Positions 8,480 to 16,939 of a stretch of 64,000 bases of DNA are shown here, in pieces. Both the position numbers and the translations under genes were made by a program. The DNA is from a bacterium (GTDB taxonomy: Bacteria; Gemmatimonadota; Gemmatimonadetes; Longimicrobiales; RSA9): assembly GCA_003242735.1 (NCBI GenBank), contig QGVH01000018.1, positions 23,003 through 87,002 of the forward strand. Reading direction: 5' to 3'. The first letter of the stretch is position 1. Each line of letters starts with the position of its first letter. The notes beneath the pieces are model-generated. The model was not told the origin of the DNA. It ran no database searches and was given only the letters and a program-made list of their open reading frames with translations.

Positions 8480-11400
8480 TCAGGTCAGCGCTTCCGCACC
8501 TCCATGCACCGGCTCCACCCCACGGCCGGCGCGCACCCGCTCCGGCTCCAGCGCGGGCACCCCCTGCGGCGCCCGACGCAGCACGCGCCGCCGCACCCAC
8601 GCGCCGAAGTCGTCGAAGTACGTATAGGCGACCGGGACGACGACCAGCGTCAACAGCGTGGAGGTGATCAGTCCGCCGATCACCGCCCGCGCCATGGGGG
8701 CGCGGAAGCCACCGCCCTCACCCATTCCCAGCGCGATGGGCAGCATGCCGCAGATCATCGCAATGGTCGTCATCATGATGGGCCGTAGACGGACGCGTCC
8801 CGCTTCGACCAGCGCGGTCCAGCGGTCCGTCCCTTCCCTGCGCCGCTGGTTCGCGTTGTCCACCAGCAGGATCGCGTTCTTGGTCACCAGACCCATGAGC
8901 ATGATGACGCCGATCATGGACATCATGTTCATGGTGTCGTCCGTGATCAGCAGCGCCAGCAACACGCCGACCAGCGAGAGAGGCAGCGACAGCATGATCG
9001 CGAACGGCTGCGTGAAGCTCTCGAACTGGCTCGCCAGGATCAGGAAGATCAGGATCACGGCGAGCAGCAGCGCTTCGATCACGTAGCCGACCGTCTCCTG
9101 CAACTGCTCCGTCTCGCCGCCGAACGTGATGCTGTACCCCGGCGGGACGTCCAGCTGCTGGATCGCACGGGCGATCTGTGCGGAGGCCTCCGAGACCGAC
9201 AGCTCCGGCACCGTGGAGGCGCCGACCGTCACGACGCGCTGGAGGTCCTGCCGGTCGATCTGCGCGGGCGCCGAACTCGGCACGACGCGCGCCACTTGCC
9301 CGAGCGGCACGGTGATCGCCGCACCGCTCTCCGTGCGCCGGGCCGTGGCAATGGGGAGCGTGAGCAGGTCCTCGAGCGAGGCGCGCTGGTCCGCCGCGAG
9401 CTGGATGACGACGTCGCGCTCCTCGCCCGTCGGATCCTCCCATGTCGTGGCCACCTGGCCCGCCAGCAGCGGGCGCACCGTGGCCGAGATCTGGCCCACG
9501 TCGAGCCCCAGCTCGTTGGCCAGATCCCGGTTCACCTCGATGCGGTACTCGGGCTTCGGCTCGCCCATGGAGCTCTTCACGTCGATGACGCCCGGGATCG
9601 CCTTCATGGCCGCGGCGACCTGGTCGGCGAGCTCCTGGAGGCGGTTCACGTCCGGCCCGCGCACGAGAACCTGGATCGGCCGCTGGGGCCCCCCGAATCC
9701 GCCGGCGTCGAGGACGGCGGTCGTGACGCCGTAGATCGAAGCGAGCCGCTCGCGCGCGGCCACCATCAGCTCGTCCTGGCTCAGTGAACGCTCCCGCCGG
9801 GGCTTGAGCTTCACGTAGACCTCGCCGGCGTTGACCGTACCCATGGCCCCGGCGCCGATGGTCGTGTACGTGTAGTCCACGCCATCGAGCTCGCGTAGCG
9901 CGGCGATGATCTCGTTGGCCTTGCGGCGCGTGTAGTCGATGGACGAGCCCTCCGGGGTCTCGAACGTGACCGCGAACTGGCTGCTGTCCATGTCTGGCAT
10001 GAAGCCGCCGCCAATGAAGGGGAACAGCAGGAACGCGCCGAAGAACGCCGCCGCCGCCATGGCCAGCGTCGTCTTGCGGTGGCCCAGTGCCCAGGCGATG
10101 ACGCCACGGTAGCGGTCCGCCTGCGCATCGAACCACGCGTTGAACGCCGTGATCGGCCGGGTCAGGCGCGCGAGCAAGCCGCGCCCCTCCTTGTGCGGCT
10201 CCACGCCCCAGTGCGCCGACAGCATCGGCGTCAGGGTGAACGAGACGAACAGCGAGACCAGCACGGCGAAGGCGACCGTCATGCCGAACTGGTAGAAGAA
10301 CCGGCCGACGATCCCGCCCATGAACGCGACCGGCACGAACACCGCGACGATGCTCAGCGTCGTCGCCATGACGGCGAGGAAGATCTCACGCGTACCCCGC
10401 CGGGCGGCGACGAACGCGCTCTCGCCCATCTCCCGGTGCCGCACGATGTTCTCGATCACCACGATCGCGTCGTCCACCAGGATGCCGATCGAGAGCGACA
10501 GCCCCAGCAGCGTCAGCATGTTCAGGGTGAAGCCGAGCGCGTACATGAGGATGAACGACGCGATCACGGAGATCGGCAGCGCGAACGACGTGATGACCGT
10601 CGCCTTCCAGTCGTTCAGGAAGATCATGACGACGAGCACGGTCAGGATCGCGCCGAGGATCAACTCGAAGATCACGTCGTCCACCATGTGGCGGATGTAC
10701 TCCGAGTTGTCTCGCACGATGGAGAGCTGCGTGCCCTCAGGCAGGGTGGGCCCGAGCTTGGCGATCAACTCCTTGACATCCTCGGCGACCTGCACCGTGT
10801 TCGCGCCGCTGACCTTGAGCACGTCGATCGCGATGGCGCGCGTATGGTCCACGAACGCCAGCGAGCGCTCTTCCGCCGCGCCGTCCTCGACGTCCGCGAC
10901 CTGACCGAGGCGGACGGGTGCGCCGTTGCGTGTCGCGACGATGATGTCCGCGAACATGGCCGGGTCGGTGATCCGCCCCGTCACACGCACGAGCTGTTCG
11001 CCCGTGCCGCGCTCGACGCGGCCCGCCGGCACGTCCAGGTTCTGGCGCTGGAGCGCGCCGATGATCTCGGCGACGGACACGCCGAGCGCCTGCATGTCGG
11101 CCGGCCGCAGGTAGATGCGGATCTCGCGCTCGAGCCCGCCGGCCAGCCGCGCCTCGCCCACGCCGTTCACCGCCTCGATCTGACGACGCACGACCTCATC
11201 GGCCAGGCGTGTGAGCTCGGTGGGGCTGAGCGTGGTCGAGGACAACGCCAGCGAGAGGATCGGCTGGTCGTTCGGGTTGAACGTCTGCACGACCGGCGGA
11301 TCGATGTCCTGCGGCAGCAGGCGGCGGTTCGCGTCGATCTTGGCGCGGATGTCCGCGGCGGCGGCGTCGCGGTTCCGGCCGAGATCGAACTCGATGATGA

Positions 11401-11737
11401 TCATGCTCACGCCCTCGAGCGAGTAGGACGTGATGCGGTCCACTCCCTGGACCGGGTTGAACGCCCGCTCGAGCGGCTCCGTGATCTCGCGCTCCACCGC
11501 CTCCGGGCTCGCACCCGGGTACGTGGTCTGGACCACGACGACCGGGATGTCGATCTCCGGGAACTCGTCAATGGGCAGTCGCCGGAAGCCGAACAGCCCG
11601 AGCACGACCAGCGCCAGCATCATCATGGTCGTGAAGACGGGCCGGCTGATGGCGACGCCGCTCAGGCCACCGCCCTCGCCCCGGTCGTGCCGCAGCTCGT
11701 TGTCCCGATCCGGGATCTTCTCTTTCGTCGCTGCCAT
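8480..11737 (-). CDS. RND efflux pump, HAE1 (AcrB/MexB) family
   Basis: A 1085-residue inner-membrane proton-driven pump subunit, full length for the family. N-terminal ISRPVFTTMMMLALVVLGLF is TM1. The TM4 proton-relay pair is present in GILVDDAIVVIENIVR, and the TM10 lysine in MGLVTKNAILLVDNANQRRR. Two large periplasmic domains carry the usual porter motifs (YPGASPEAVEREIT, INRQD-type repeats). It works with the adaptor gene ending four bases upstream and the TolC gene before that, exporting hydrophobic or amphiphilic compounds across both membranes. It is the last gene of the four-gene operon regulated from about 15,060. Substrate unknown. Confidence 0.96.
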   Translation of the reverse strand: MAATKEKIPDRDNELRHDRGEGGGLSGVAISRPVFTTMMMLALVVLGLFGFRRLPIDEFPEIDIPVVVVQTTYPGASPEAVEREITEPLERAFNPVQGVDRITSYSLEGVSMIIIEFDLGRNRDAAAADIRAKIDANRRLLPQDIDPPVVQTFNPNDQPILSLALSSTTLSPTELTRLADEVVRRQIEAVNGVGEARLAGGLEREIRIYLRPADMQALGVSVAEIIGALQRQNLDVPAGRVERGTGEQLVRVTGRITDPAMFADIIVATRNGAPVRLGQVADVEDGAAEERSLAFVDHTRAIAIDVLKVSGANTVQVAEDVKELIAKLGPTLPEGTQLSIVRDNSEYIRHMVDDVIFELILGAILTVLVVMIFLNDWKATVITSFALPISVIASFILMYALGFTLNMLTLLGLSLSIGILVDDAIVVIENIVRHREMGESAFVAARRGTREIFLAVMATTLSIVAVFVPVAFMGGIVGRFFYQFGMTVAFAVLVSLFVSFTLTPMLSAHWGVEPHKEGRGLLARLTRPITAFNAWFDAQADRYRGVIAWALGHRKTTLAMAAAAFFGAFLLFPFIGGGFMPDMDSSQFAVTFETPEGSSIDYTRRKANEIIAALRELDGVDYTYTTIGAGAMGTVNAGEVYVKLKPRRERSLSQDELMVAARERLASIYGVTTAVLDAGGFGGPQRPIQVLVRGPDVNRLQELADQVAAAMKAIPGVIDVKSSMGEPKPEYRIEVNRDLANELGLDVGQISATVRPLLAGQVATTWEDPTGEERDVVIQLAADQRASLEDLLTLPIATARRTESGAAITVPLGQVARVVPSSAPAQIDRQDLQRVVTVGASTVPELSVSEASAQIARAIQQLDVPPGYSITFGGETEQLQETVGYVIEALLLAVILIFLILASQFESFTQPFAIMLSLPLSLVGVLLALLITDDTMNMMSMIGVIMLMGLVTKNAILLVDNANQRRREGTDRWTALVEAGRVRLRPIMMTTIAMICGMLPIALGMGEGGGFRAPMARAVIGGLITSTLLTLVVVPVAYTYFDDFGAWVRRRVLRRAPQGVPALEPERVRAGRGVEPVHGGAEALT

Positions 11738-11740
11738 CGC

Positions 11741-12883
11741 TCACCGCTCCTGCGGAACGGGGGAAGCCGCGGCCGGCGACGCACCCGCGATGCGCACCAG
11801 CGTCCCCTCTTCGATGGTCCCGGGCGCGGCGATCACGCGCTCGCCCGGCTCCAGGCCGGACAGCACCTGGACCACGCCGCGGCGCAGGTCCTCCGCGCCG
11901 ATGGTGACCGGCTGCCGGACGGCGCGGTCGTTGCGGATCGCCCAGACGTACGGCTGATCCCCGTCGCGCCGCACCGCGGAGCTCGGAACGACGACGCCGT
12001 CCTGCCGCTCGCCCGTCAGGATGCGCCCGGTCGCGAACAGCCCGCCGACCAGTGCACGGTTGTGGTTCGGCAGTTGGACGTACACGCCGACCTGGCCGGT
12101 CGCCGGGTCTGCCGTCGGTTCGACCCGCGCGACCTTGCCGGTCAGCACGCGGCCCGGCATGGCGTCCACCGTGAACTCGACAGGCAACCCCGGGCGTAGC
12201 CCGGCCGCCCGGTTCACCGGGACCTGGCCGGCCAGCTCGAGGATGCGCGCATCCACGACGGTGAACAGCGGCTGCCCGATGTTGACCGCCTCTCCCTCGT
12301 TCGCGTGTCGCTTGCTGACCTCGCCCGCGAACGGCGCGACGACCGTCGTACGGCGCGCCTGCTCGTCGGCGCCGACCGCCTGCGCCCGCGCGGCTTCGAG
12401 CTGCGCCTGCGCCGCCTCGTGCGCGGCCTGCGCCTGACGGAACTCGATCTCCGACATCGCGCCGGCCTCGTAGAGCTTGCGGGCGGACTCGAGCTGGCGC
12501 GCCGCAAGGGCGAGGTTCGCCTCGGCCGCGGCGACGCCGGCCTGCGCGCTCGCGGCCTGGCCCCGGATTCCCTCCGCCTCGATGCGGGCGAGGACCTGCC
12601 CCGCGCGGACCGCATCGCCACGGTCCACCTGAACCGACACGAGCACGCCGGGCACCTGCGCGCGCACTTCGGCCTGGCGGTACGGCAACAGCGTGCCCGT
12701 CACGACGACGCCTGCGGCCACGCTCTCACGTTCCGCGACCGCGACGTCCGCCGCATCCAGCGTGACGGCGGCGACGGCGTTCTCGGCACCCGCACCGGCG
12801 GCCTGCGACCCACCGCCCGCACAGCCCGCGAGCACCACGCCCGCCGCGAGCAACCCGTAGACCTGCCTATGCCTCCACGTCAT
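11741..12883 (-). CDS. RND efflux periplasmic adaptor lipoprotein (MFP)
   Basis: 380 residues from the ATG at 12883. The lipobox VVLAGC places the acyl Cys near residue 20. The order is that of a membrane fusion protein: a barrel-sandwich half (GVLVSVQVDRGDAVRAGQVLARIE), an Ala/Glu-rich alpha-hairpin (about residues 85-160), the second sandwich half (VVAPFAGEVSKRHANEGEAV), a beta-barrel and a membrane-proximal domain (GLEPGERVIAAPG). It bridges the RND pump and the TolC channel. Its stop nearly touches the pump start. Overlapping long frames on the other strand are shadows. Confidence 0.94.
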   Translation of the reverse strand: MTWRHRQVYGLLAAGVVLAGCAGGGSQAAGAGAENAVAAVTLDAADVAVAERESVAAGVVVTGTLLPYRQAEVRAQVPGVLVSVQVDRGDAVRAGQVLARIEAEGIRGQAASAQAGVAAAEANLALAARQLESARKLYEAGAMSEIEFRQAQAAHEAAQAQLEAARAQAVGADEQARRTTVVAPFAGEVSKRHANEGEAVNIGQPLFTVVDARILELAGQVPVNRAAGLRPGLPVEFTVDAMPGRVLTGKVARVEPTADPATGQVGVYVQLPNHNRALVGGLFATGRILTGERQDGVVVPSSAVRRDGDQPYVWAIRNDRAVRQPVTIGAEDLRRGVVQVLSGLEPGERVIAAPGTIEEGTLVRIAGASPAAASPVPQER

Positions 12884-12994
12884 GAGTCGACCCCGTGATC
12901 GGTTGCGTTTCGGTATGCGCTGCACCCTGGTCCGCCGTTCCTCCACTCGCTCCGCGTGCCGGGCAGGGATGCGAGCCGGAGGGACGGCGAGAGG

Positions 12995-14500
12995 TCACGG
13001 CAGCGTCGTGCGGTCCACCGGCAGGCCGAGCATCCGCTCCGCCTGCGCGAGCGCCGTGTACGCCGCGTGATACGCCTGCACCTGGTTGATCCGCGCCTGC
13101 TGGAGCGCCAGCCGCGCGTTGGAGACATCGAGCTGCGTGGCCAGCCCCTCGCGGTAGCGCAGCTCCGTGAGCTCGTAGACACGCTCCGCCTGCTCCACCG
13201 TGCGGCTCGCCGCGGCGACCTGGGCCTGCGCGCGCTCCAGCTCGCTCTTCGCCTGCCGGTACTGGAGGCGCAGCGCCTCACGGAGCTGCTCGAGCTGGAG
13301 CTCCGCCTGCCGCAACTGCGCCTTCGCAGCGTCCACATCCGCGCCGCGCTTGAAGCCCTGGAACAGCGGCAACTGCACCGCGAAGCCGACCGTCCAGTCG
13401 TCGCGCCAATCATTGCGGGCCGGGAAGCCGAACGAGCCTGCCGGGAACGCCTGCCGCATCAGGCTGCCCGTCAACGCGACGGTGGGCAGATACGCGGCCC
13501 GCGCGATGTCCACCTGCTCCTCGGAGATCGTGACCTGCTCGCGCGCCGCGCGCAGCGCCGCCCTCCGGTTCAACAGATCCTCCGCCTCGTCCAGCTCCGG
13601 GAGTTTGATGGCGACGAGGTCCGTCCCCGTCGACGTCTGCGCGTCCAGCTCCGTCGTCAGCTCGATCTCCGCGTCCGCCGGCAGGTTGATCAGGCGCTTG
13701 AGGTTGAGCATCGCGACGTCGCGCTGGTTCCGCGCCTGCACGAGCTGCGGCATCAGGTTCTCCAGCTCGACCTCCGCGCGGAGCGCCTCCAGCTCGGAGG
13801 CCCGGCCCGCCGAGAGCCGGAGCCGCACCTGCTCCAGGTGCTCACGCGCCAGCTCCGTGCTCATCTCCACGATCTCCACGCTGCGGCTGGCCAGGAGCGC
13901 GTCGTAGTACGCGCGCTTCACGTCCAGCGCAATCTCCGCCCGCGCCTCCTCCAGCGCCGCGCTGGCCGCGTCCGCCGCCGCTTCGGCCGCGCTGATGGCC
14001 GAGCTGATGCGCCCGCCGGTGAACAGCGGCTGCGACACGCTCAGACCCGCGACCCAGGTGTGCTCGTTGCCGAACGGCAGGTTCCTGAACAACCCGCCCA
14101 GCGCACCGAGCGCGGCGTTCGGCGTCTTGTCCTCGAGGTACTTGACGCGCTCCTCCAGCGGCAGCGTGGGATCCGGCTCGAAACGCAGGCTGTCCGGCAG
14201 GGTGAAGCCGCCCACGTTCTGGAAGACCGAACGCAGCGTACGCGTGTATCCGAACTGGGCGTTGACCTGCGGCAGCGCCGCAGACCGCGCACTCCGCGCC
14301 TGCGCCCGCGCCGCATCCACCTGCGCCTTCGCCAGGCGCACCTCCTCGCTCTGCTCCAGGGCGCGCGAGAGCGCGTCCTGCAAGCTCAACTGGATCCGCG
14401 CGGCCCCGGCCTCAGCCGGCGGCTCCTGCGCGGCGAGCCCCGCCGGAACCAGCGGGGCCAGAAGGACGACGGCGAGCAGCCGCATCCGCATGTTCCTCAT
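12995..14500 (-). CDS. TolC-family outer-membrane channel
   Basis: 501 residues from the ATG at 14500, chosen because GGAAGGAG lies 10 bases upstream; an earlier in-frame start lacks this. The signal peptide (RLLAVVLLAPLVPAGLAAQ) ends near residue 25. Two repeats of long Ala/Glu/Arg helices with short beta segments follow, as in TolC trimers. Typical phrases are LSLQDALSRALEQSEEVRLAK, VSQPLFTGGRI, GFAVQLPLFQGFKRGADV and ELRYREGLATQLDVSNARL. It starts four bases after the regulator stop, inside the efflux operon. Confidence 0.93.
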   Translation of the reverse strand: MRNMRMRLLAVVLLAPLVPAGLAAQEPPAEAGAARIQLSLQDALSRALEQSEEVRLAKAQVDAARAQARSARSAALPQVNAQFGYTRTLRSVFQNVGGFTLPDSLRFEPDPTLPLEERVKYLEDKTPNAALGALGGLFRNLPFGNEHTWVAGLSVSQPLFTGGRISSAISAAEAAADAASAALEEARAEIALDVKRAYYDALLASRSVEIVEMSTELAREHLEQVRLRLSAGRASELEALRAEVELENLMPQLVQARNQRDVAMLNLKRLINLPADAEIELTTELDAQTSTGTDLVAIKLPELDEAEDLLNRRAALRAAREQVTISEEQVDIARAAYLPTVALTGSLMRQAFPAGSFGFPARNDWRDDWTVGFAVQLPLFQGFKRGADVDAAKAQLRQAELQLEQLREALRLQYRQAKSELERAQAQVAAASRTVEQAERVYELTELRYREGLATQLDVSNARLALQQARINQVQAYHAAYTALAQAERMLGLPVDRTTLP

Positions 14501-14504
14501 CGCT

Positions 14505-14999
14505 TCAGGCTCCTTCCCGGCCGGCACCCTGCCCGGCCGGCACGTTCAGCCCTCTCTCCTCTCGCCACGCCTCCGCCGCCTCGCCCAGCGACCGGTACAG
14601 ATGCCCGAACAACGAGGCGAGGCCATCGAGGCGCGCGCGCACGCGCACGTCCTGTGCGGCCGGCGTCTGCAACGCGGCCAGCAGCAGGTCGCGCAGCTCC
14701 CCGATCTGCCGGAGGCGTTCTTCCAGGATCCGGTTGTGCAGCTCTTCGTGGACGTAGTAGTAGTCCCGCCGATCCCCCGGCACCACGGCCCGCTCTGCCG
14801 CGCCGAGACGCTCCAGCAGGCGCGCGTTCGTGCTCGCGCTCGCCTTGCTGATCCCGAGATCGGCGGCCAGGTCGTCCAGCGAGAGCGGTTCCGCAGCGAG
14901 CAGGAGCCGTCCGAGGATCAGCCCCGCGGCGCGCGGCAGGCCGTCCTGCTCGAACTTCAGGCCCATCCGTTCGATGATGTGCTCCGTGGGCTGCTCCAC
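14505..14999 (-). CDS. GbsR/MarR-family winged-helix regulator of the efflux operon
   Basis: 164 residues starting at a GTG (14999) behind AGGAGG. The winged helix is visible: LSLDDLAADLGISKASASTNARLLERLG is the HTH, followed by the wing around VVPGDRRDYYYVHEE. The C-terminal helices would dimerise. GbsR-type proteins of this length often head and repress the efflux operons they belong to. A perfect palindrome 58 bases upstream of the start is its likely operator. It is the first gene of regulator-TolC-adaptor-pump. Confidence 0.9.
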   Translation of the reverse strand: MEQPTEHIIERMGLKFEQDGLPRAAGLILGRLLLAAEPLSLDDLAADLGISKASASTNARLLERLGAAERAVVPGDRRDYYYVHEELHNRILEERLRQIGELRDLLLAALQTPAAQDVRVRARLDGLASLFGHLYRSLGEAAEAWREERGLNVPAGQGAGREGA

Positions 15000-15056
15000 G
15001 ACGACCCCTCCTGAGCGGGTGCGTTAGGGGAGAGACGATGCGCCGAGTCGTACGTT

Positions 15057-15078
15057 ACTTTCAGAATCTATTGAAAGT
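15057..15078. promoter_or_regulatory. Palindromic operator upstream of the efflux operon
   Basis: Perfect inverted arms ACTTTCA (15057-15063) and TGAAAGT (15072-15078) around an 8-base spacer. The element is locally AT-rich. On the minus strand, TTGGAA and downstream A/T-rich hexamers overlap it, so a bound dimer would block the promoter. The likely ligand is the GbsR/MarR product of the adjacent gene. Confidence 0.7.
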
Positions 15079-15079
15079 T

Positions 15080-15445
15080 CCAAATCAGGAGAAGCGCCTT
15101 CCCTACGGACGGGCACGGGCCAGAGGGCGCCTGAGAGCACCATGTGGACCACATCGCCCCGCCGGCGGACGGCCTTACCGGCCCGCCAGCCCGCTCCCCG
15201 ACGTGCAAACAGCCGCGGCGTCGCTCCGTCCGCCGGCGCGGCGCCGACCCGGCACCGGCCTGCGCCCGGGTGCGACGGATGCCACCTACGGGTGCACCGC
15301 CATCCGGGTTTCGCCACGGAGAAACCTCCCCGGGGTGGGGACGGTCACGTCGGCCCGGGAGACGGTCGCTGGCGGGAGACGTACACGCGGTCGCGTCGAG
15401 AGGGCCGTCGCTGGACCGGTGGGCCGTGGTCGAGCACCCGGCGCG
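15080..15445. other. Intergenic, no gene recognised
   Basis: 366 GC-rich bases between the efflux operon promoter and the stop of the propeller gene. All open frames here have the composition of antisense or random GC-rich sequence; no start with a ribosome binding site, RNA gene or clear repeat was seen. Confidence 0.5.
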
Positions 15446-16444
15446 TCACGCCCCGCCGTCGCCGCTCTCCGGCGCGGCCGCGAGCGCAAGGATCCGACGC
15501 GGCGCCGCGCCGCGCACGTCGAGCCGCGTCCACGTGTCGCCCCGGTCGCGGCTCGCGTAGATCCGCTCGTCCGCCAGCCCGGCGACCAGCAGCCCACGCA
15601 TGGCGAGTAGCGCGTACGGCATGCTGTCCAGCGGCTGAGGCAGCCCGCCTTCGAGCCGTTCCCACGGCCCCTCGCCCCGCCAGCGGTAGATGTGCGCCTC
15701 TGCGTGACCCCGGCCGTGCGCGGCGCCCGGGGCGGTGCTCGCGGAGATGTACCAGACGTCCGGGTCATCGGGGTCGACGGCGAGCGCCCACGTGTAGTGG
15801 CGGTCGCGCCCCTCGTCCGCGGGCCGCCACGTCTCGCCCCCGTCGAAGCTCCATGCGGCGCCGCCGCCGCCTGCCTCGTACGCGCGTTCCGTGTGGACGG
15901 GGTGCCACGCGAGCGCGTGCACGTCCCGCTGCGCGCCGGGACGGTGGTCCTCCCACGTCTCGCCGCGGTCCGTGCTGCGCATCAGGCCGCCCAGCTCGAT
16001 GCCGGCGAGCAGCAGGCCCGCGTCGTGCGGATTCGGCGCGATCCAGCGCACATGGGAGGTCCACGGCCGCGGCGGGAAGCTCCACGTGGACGCCGAGGGG
16101 AGCCGACGCAGCGCATCCAGCTCCCGCCAGCTCGATCCGCCGTCGTCGCTCCGGAAGACCATGCTCGGCTGGGTGCCGGCGTAGACCGCGCCGTCGGCTG
16201 GACTGACGGCGAGGGAGAAGACGTCGCGGGCGGGGAGATCGGCGCCGCTCCAGGAGGCCCCGCCGTCGTCGCTCCTCCAGACGCCGCGTCCCCGGGAGCC
16301 GGCGAAGATCCGGCCCGGCTCGCGTGGATGGACGGCGACGCACTGGAGCCGCCGGTCCTCGAGGAGGAGGCGGGACTCGAGGGCGCCGTCGCGTTCCGCG
16401 AGGCACCGAAGGCCGAGGTCGGTGACGGCGAAGAGGGTGGCCAT
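15446..16444 (-). CDS. Asp-box (BNR/sortilin-type) beta-propeller protein
   Basis: 332 residues from the ATG at 16444. There is no signal peptide: the protein begins MATLFAVTDLGLRCLAE. At least five Asp-box repeats (S-x-D-x-G-x-x-W) are visible: RSDDGGASW, RSDDGGSSW, RSTDRGETW, SFDGGETW and SRDRGDTW. They are spaced by about 45-60 residues as in exo-sialidase/sortilin-like propellers. Sialidase catalytic Arg residues were not identified, so it is probably a cytosolic binding or scaffold propeller. A LacI-like palindrome lies about 220 bases upstream. Confidence 0.85.
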   Translation of the reverse strand: MATLFAVTDLGLRCLAERDGALESRLLLEDRRLQCVAVHPREPGRIFAGSRGRGVWRSDDGGASWSGADLPARDVFSLAVSPADGAVYAGTQPSMVFRSDDGGSSWRELDALRRLPSASTWSFPPRPWTSHVRWIAPNPHDAGLLLAGIELGGLMRSTDRGETWEDHRPGAQRDVHALAWHPVHTERAYEAGGGGAAWSFDGGETWRPADEGRDRHYTWALAVDPDDPDVWYISASTAPGAAHGRGHAEAHIYRWRGEGPWERLEGGLPQPLDSMPYALLAMRGLLVAGLADERIYASRDRGDTWTRLDVRGAAPRRILALAAAPESGDGGA

Positions 16445-16939
16445 GGCGGGCTCCCGACAGGGGTCGCGGGGGGCGCTGCTCCGGAGGCGGCGCGGCGCGC
16501 AGGGCGGCCTGCTCCCGCCCCACGAGACGACGCCTGCGCTCTCGGACGGCCCGTGCGCCCTGCTGCACGGTCCGGGCCGTCGCCATCCCGGTTTGCCGCG
16601 TGCGCCGTGCCGTGCGTGTTTCCCCGACCGGGTCTCAACGACCCGTGCCCCCGGCCGCAAACGGTTTCCGAAAACGTTGACACACAGGCCGGCGCGATCG
16701 TGCCGCCCCCCGCAGGCGGCCCGGCGCCGTTCGCGCCCGACGTCGCGATCCCGGCGCTCCAGACGATGCGCGACCGCTGCGGCGAGCACCTCTTACGGCC
16801 GCTGCGCCCGGTCCTCGCCCTGATCGAGAACGGCCGCTCAGGGCTGGTGTGGCGGTTGATGCGCGGGGCGCCGGAGATCGTGCCGGGCCTGGAGCGTGCG
16901 GGGCTCAGCGGCAACCCGACTCCAACCTCGTCCCTCGCG
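16445..16939. other. Intergenic, 495 bases, with one operator-like site
   Basis: No gene is supported on either strand. The only distinct element is the near-palindrome at 16660-16678; the rest is GC-rich sequence of ordinary composition. Confidence 0.45.
16660..16678. promoter_or_regulatory. LacI-family-like operator
   Basis: A 19-base near-palindrome of the form AACGnTTTCnGAAAnCGTT, with two internal mismatched pairs, in a locally AT-rich patch. The half-site CGnTTTC/GAAAnCG is the kind bound by LacI-family sugar regulators. It could control the propeller gene (minus strand). No LacI-type regulator gene is in the window. Confidence 0.4.

Noticed and set aside
10079..12199. Long plus-strand open frame (about 700 codons) opposite the RND pump and adaptor genes
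   Set aside because: Composition is His/Arg/Asp/Gln-rich antisense of a GC3-rich gene, without domains or a ribosome binding site. The minus-strand genes are unambiguous.
12956..14851. Plus-strand frame opposite the TolC and regulator genes
   Set aside because: Antisense shadow of clear TolC and GbsR-type proteins; Arg/Leu-rich and featureless.
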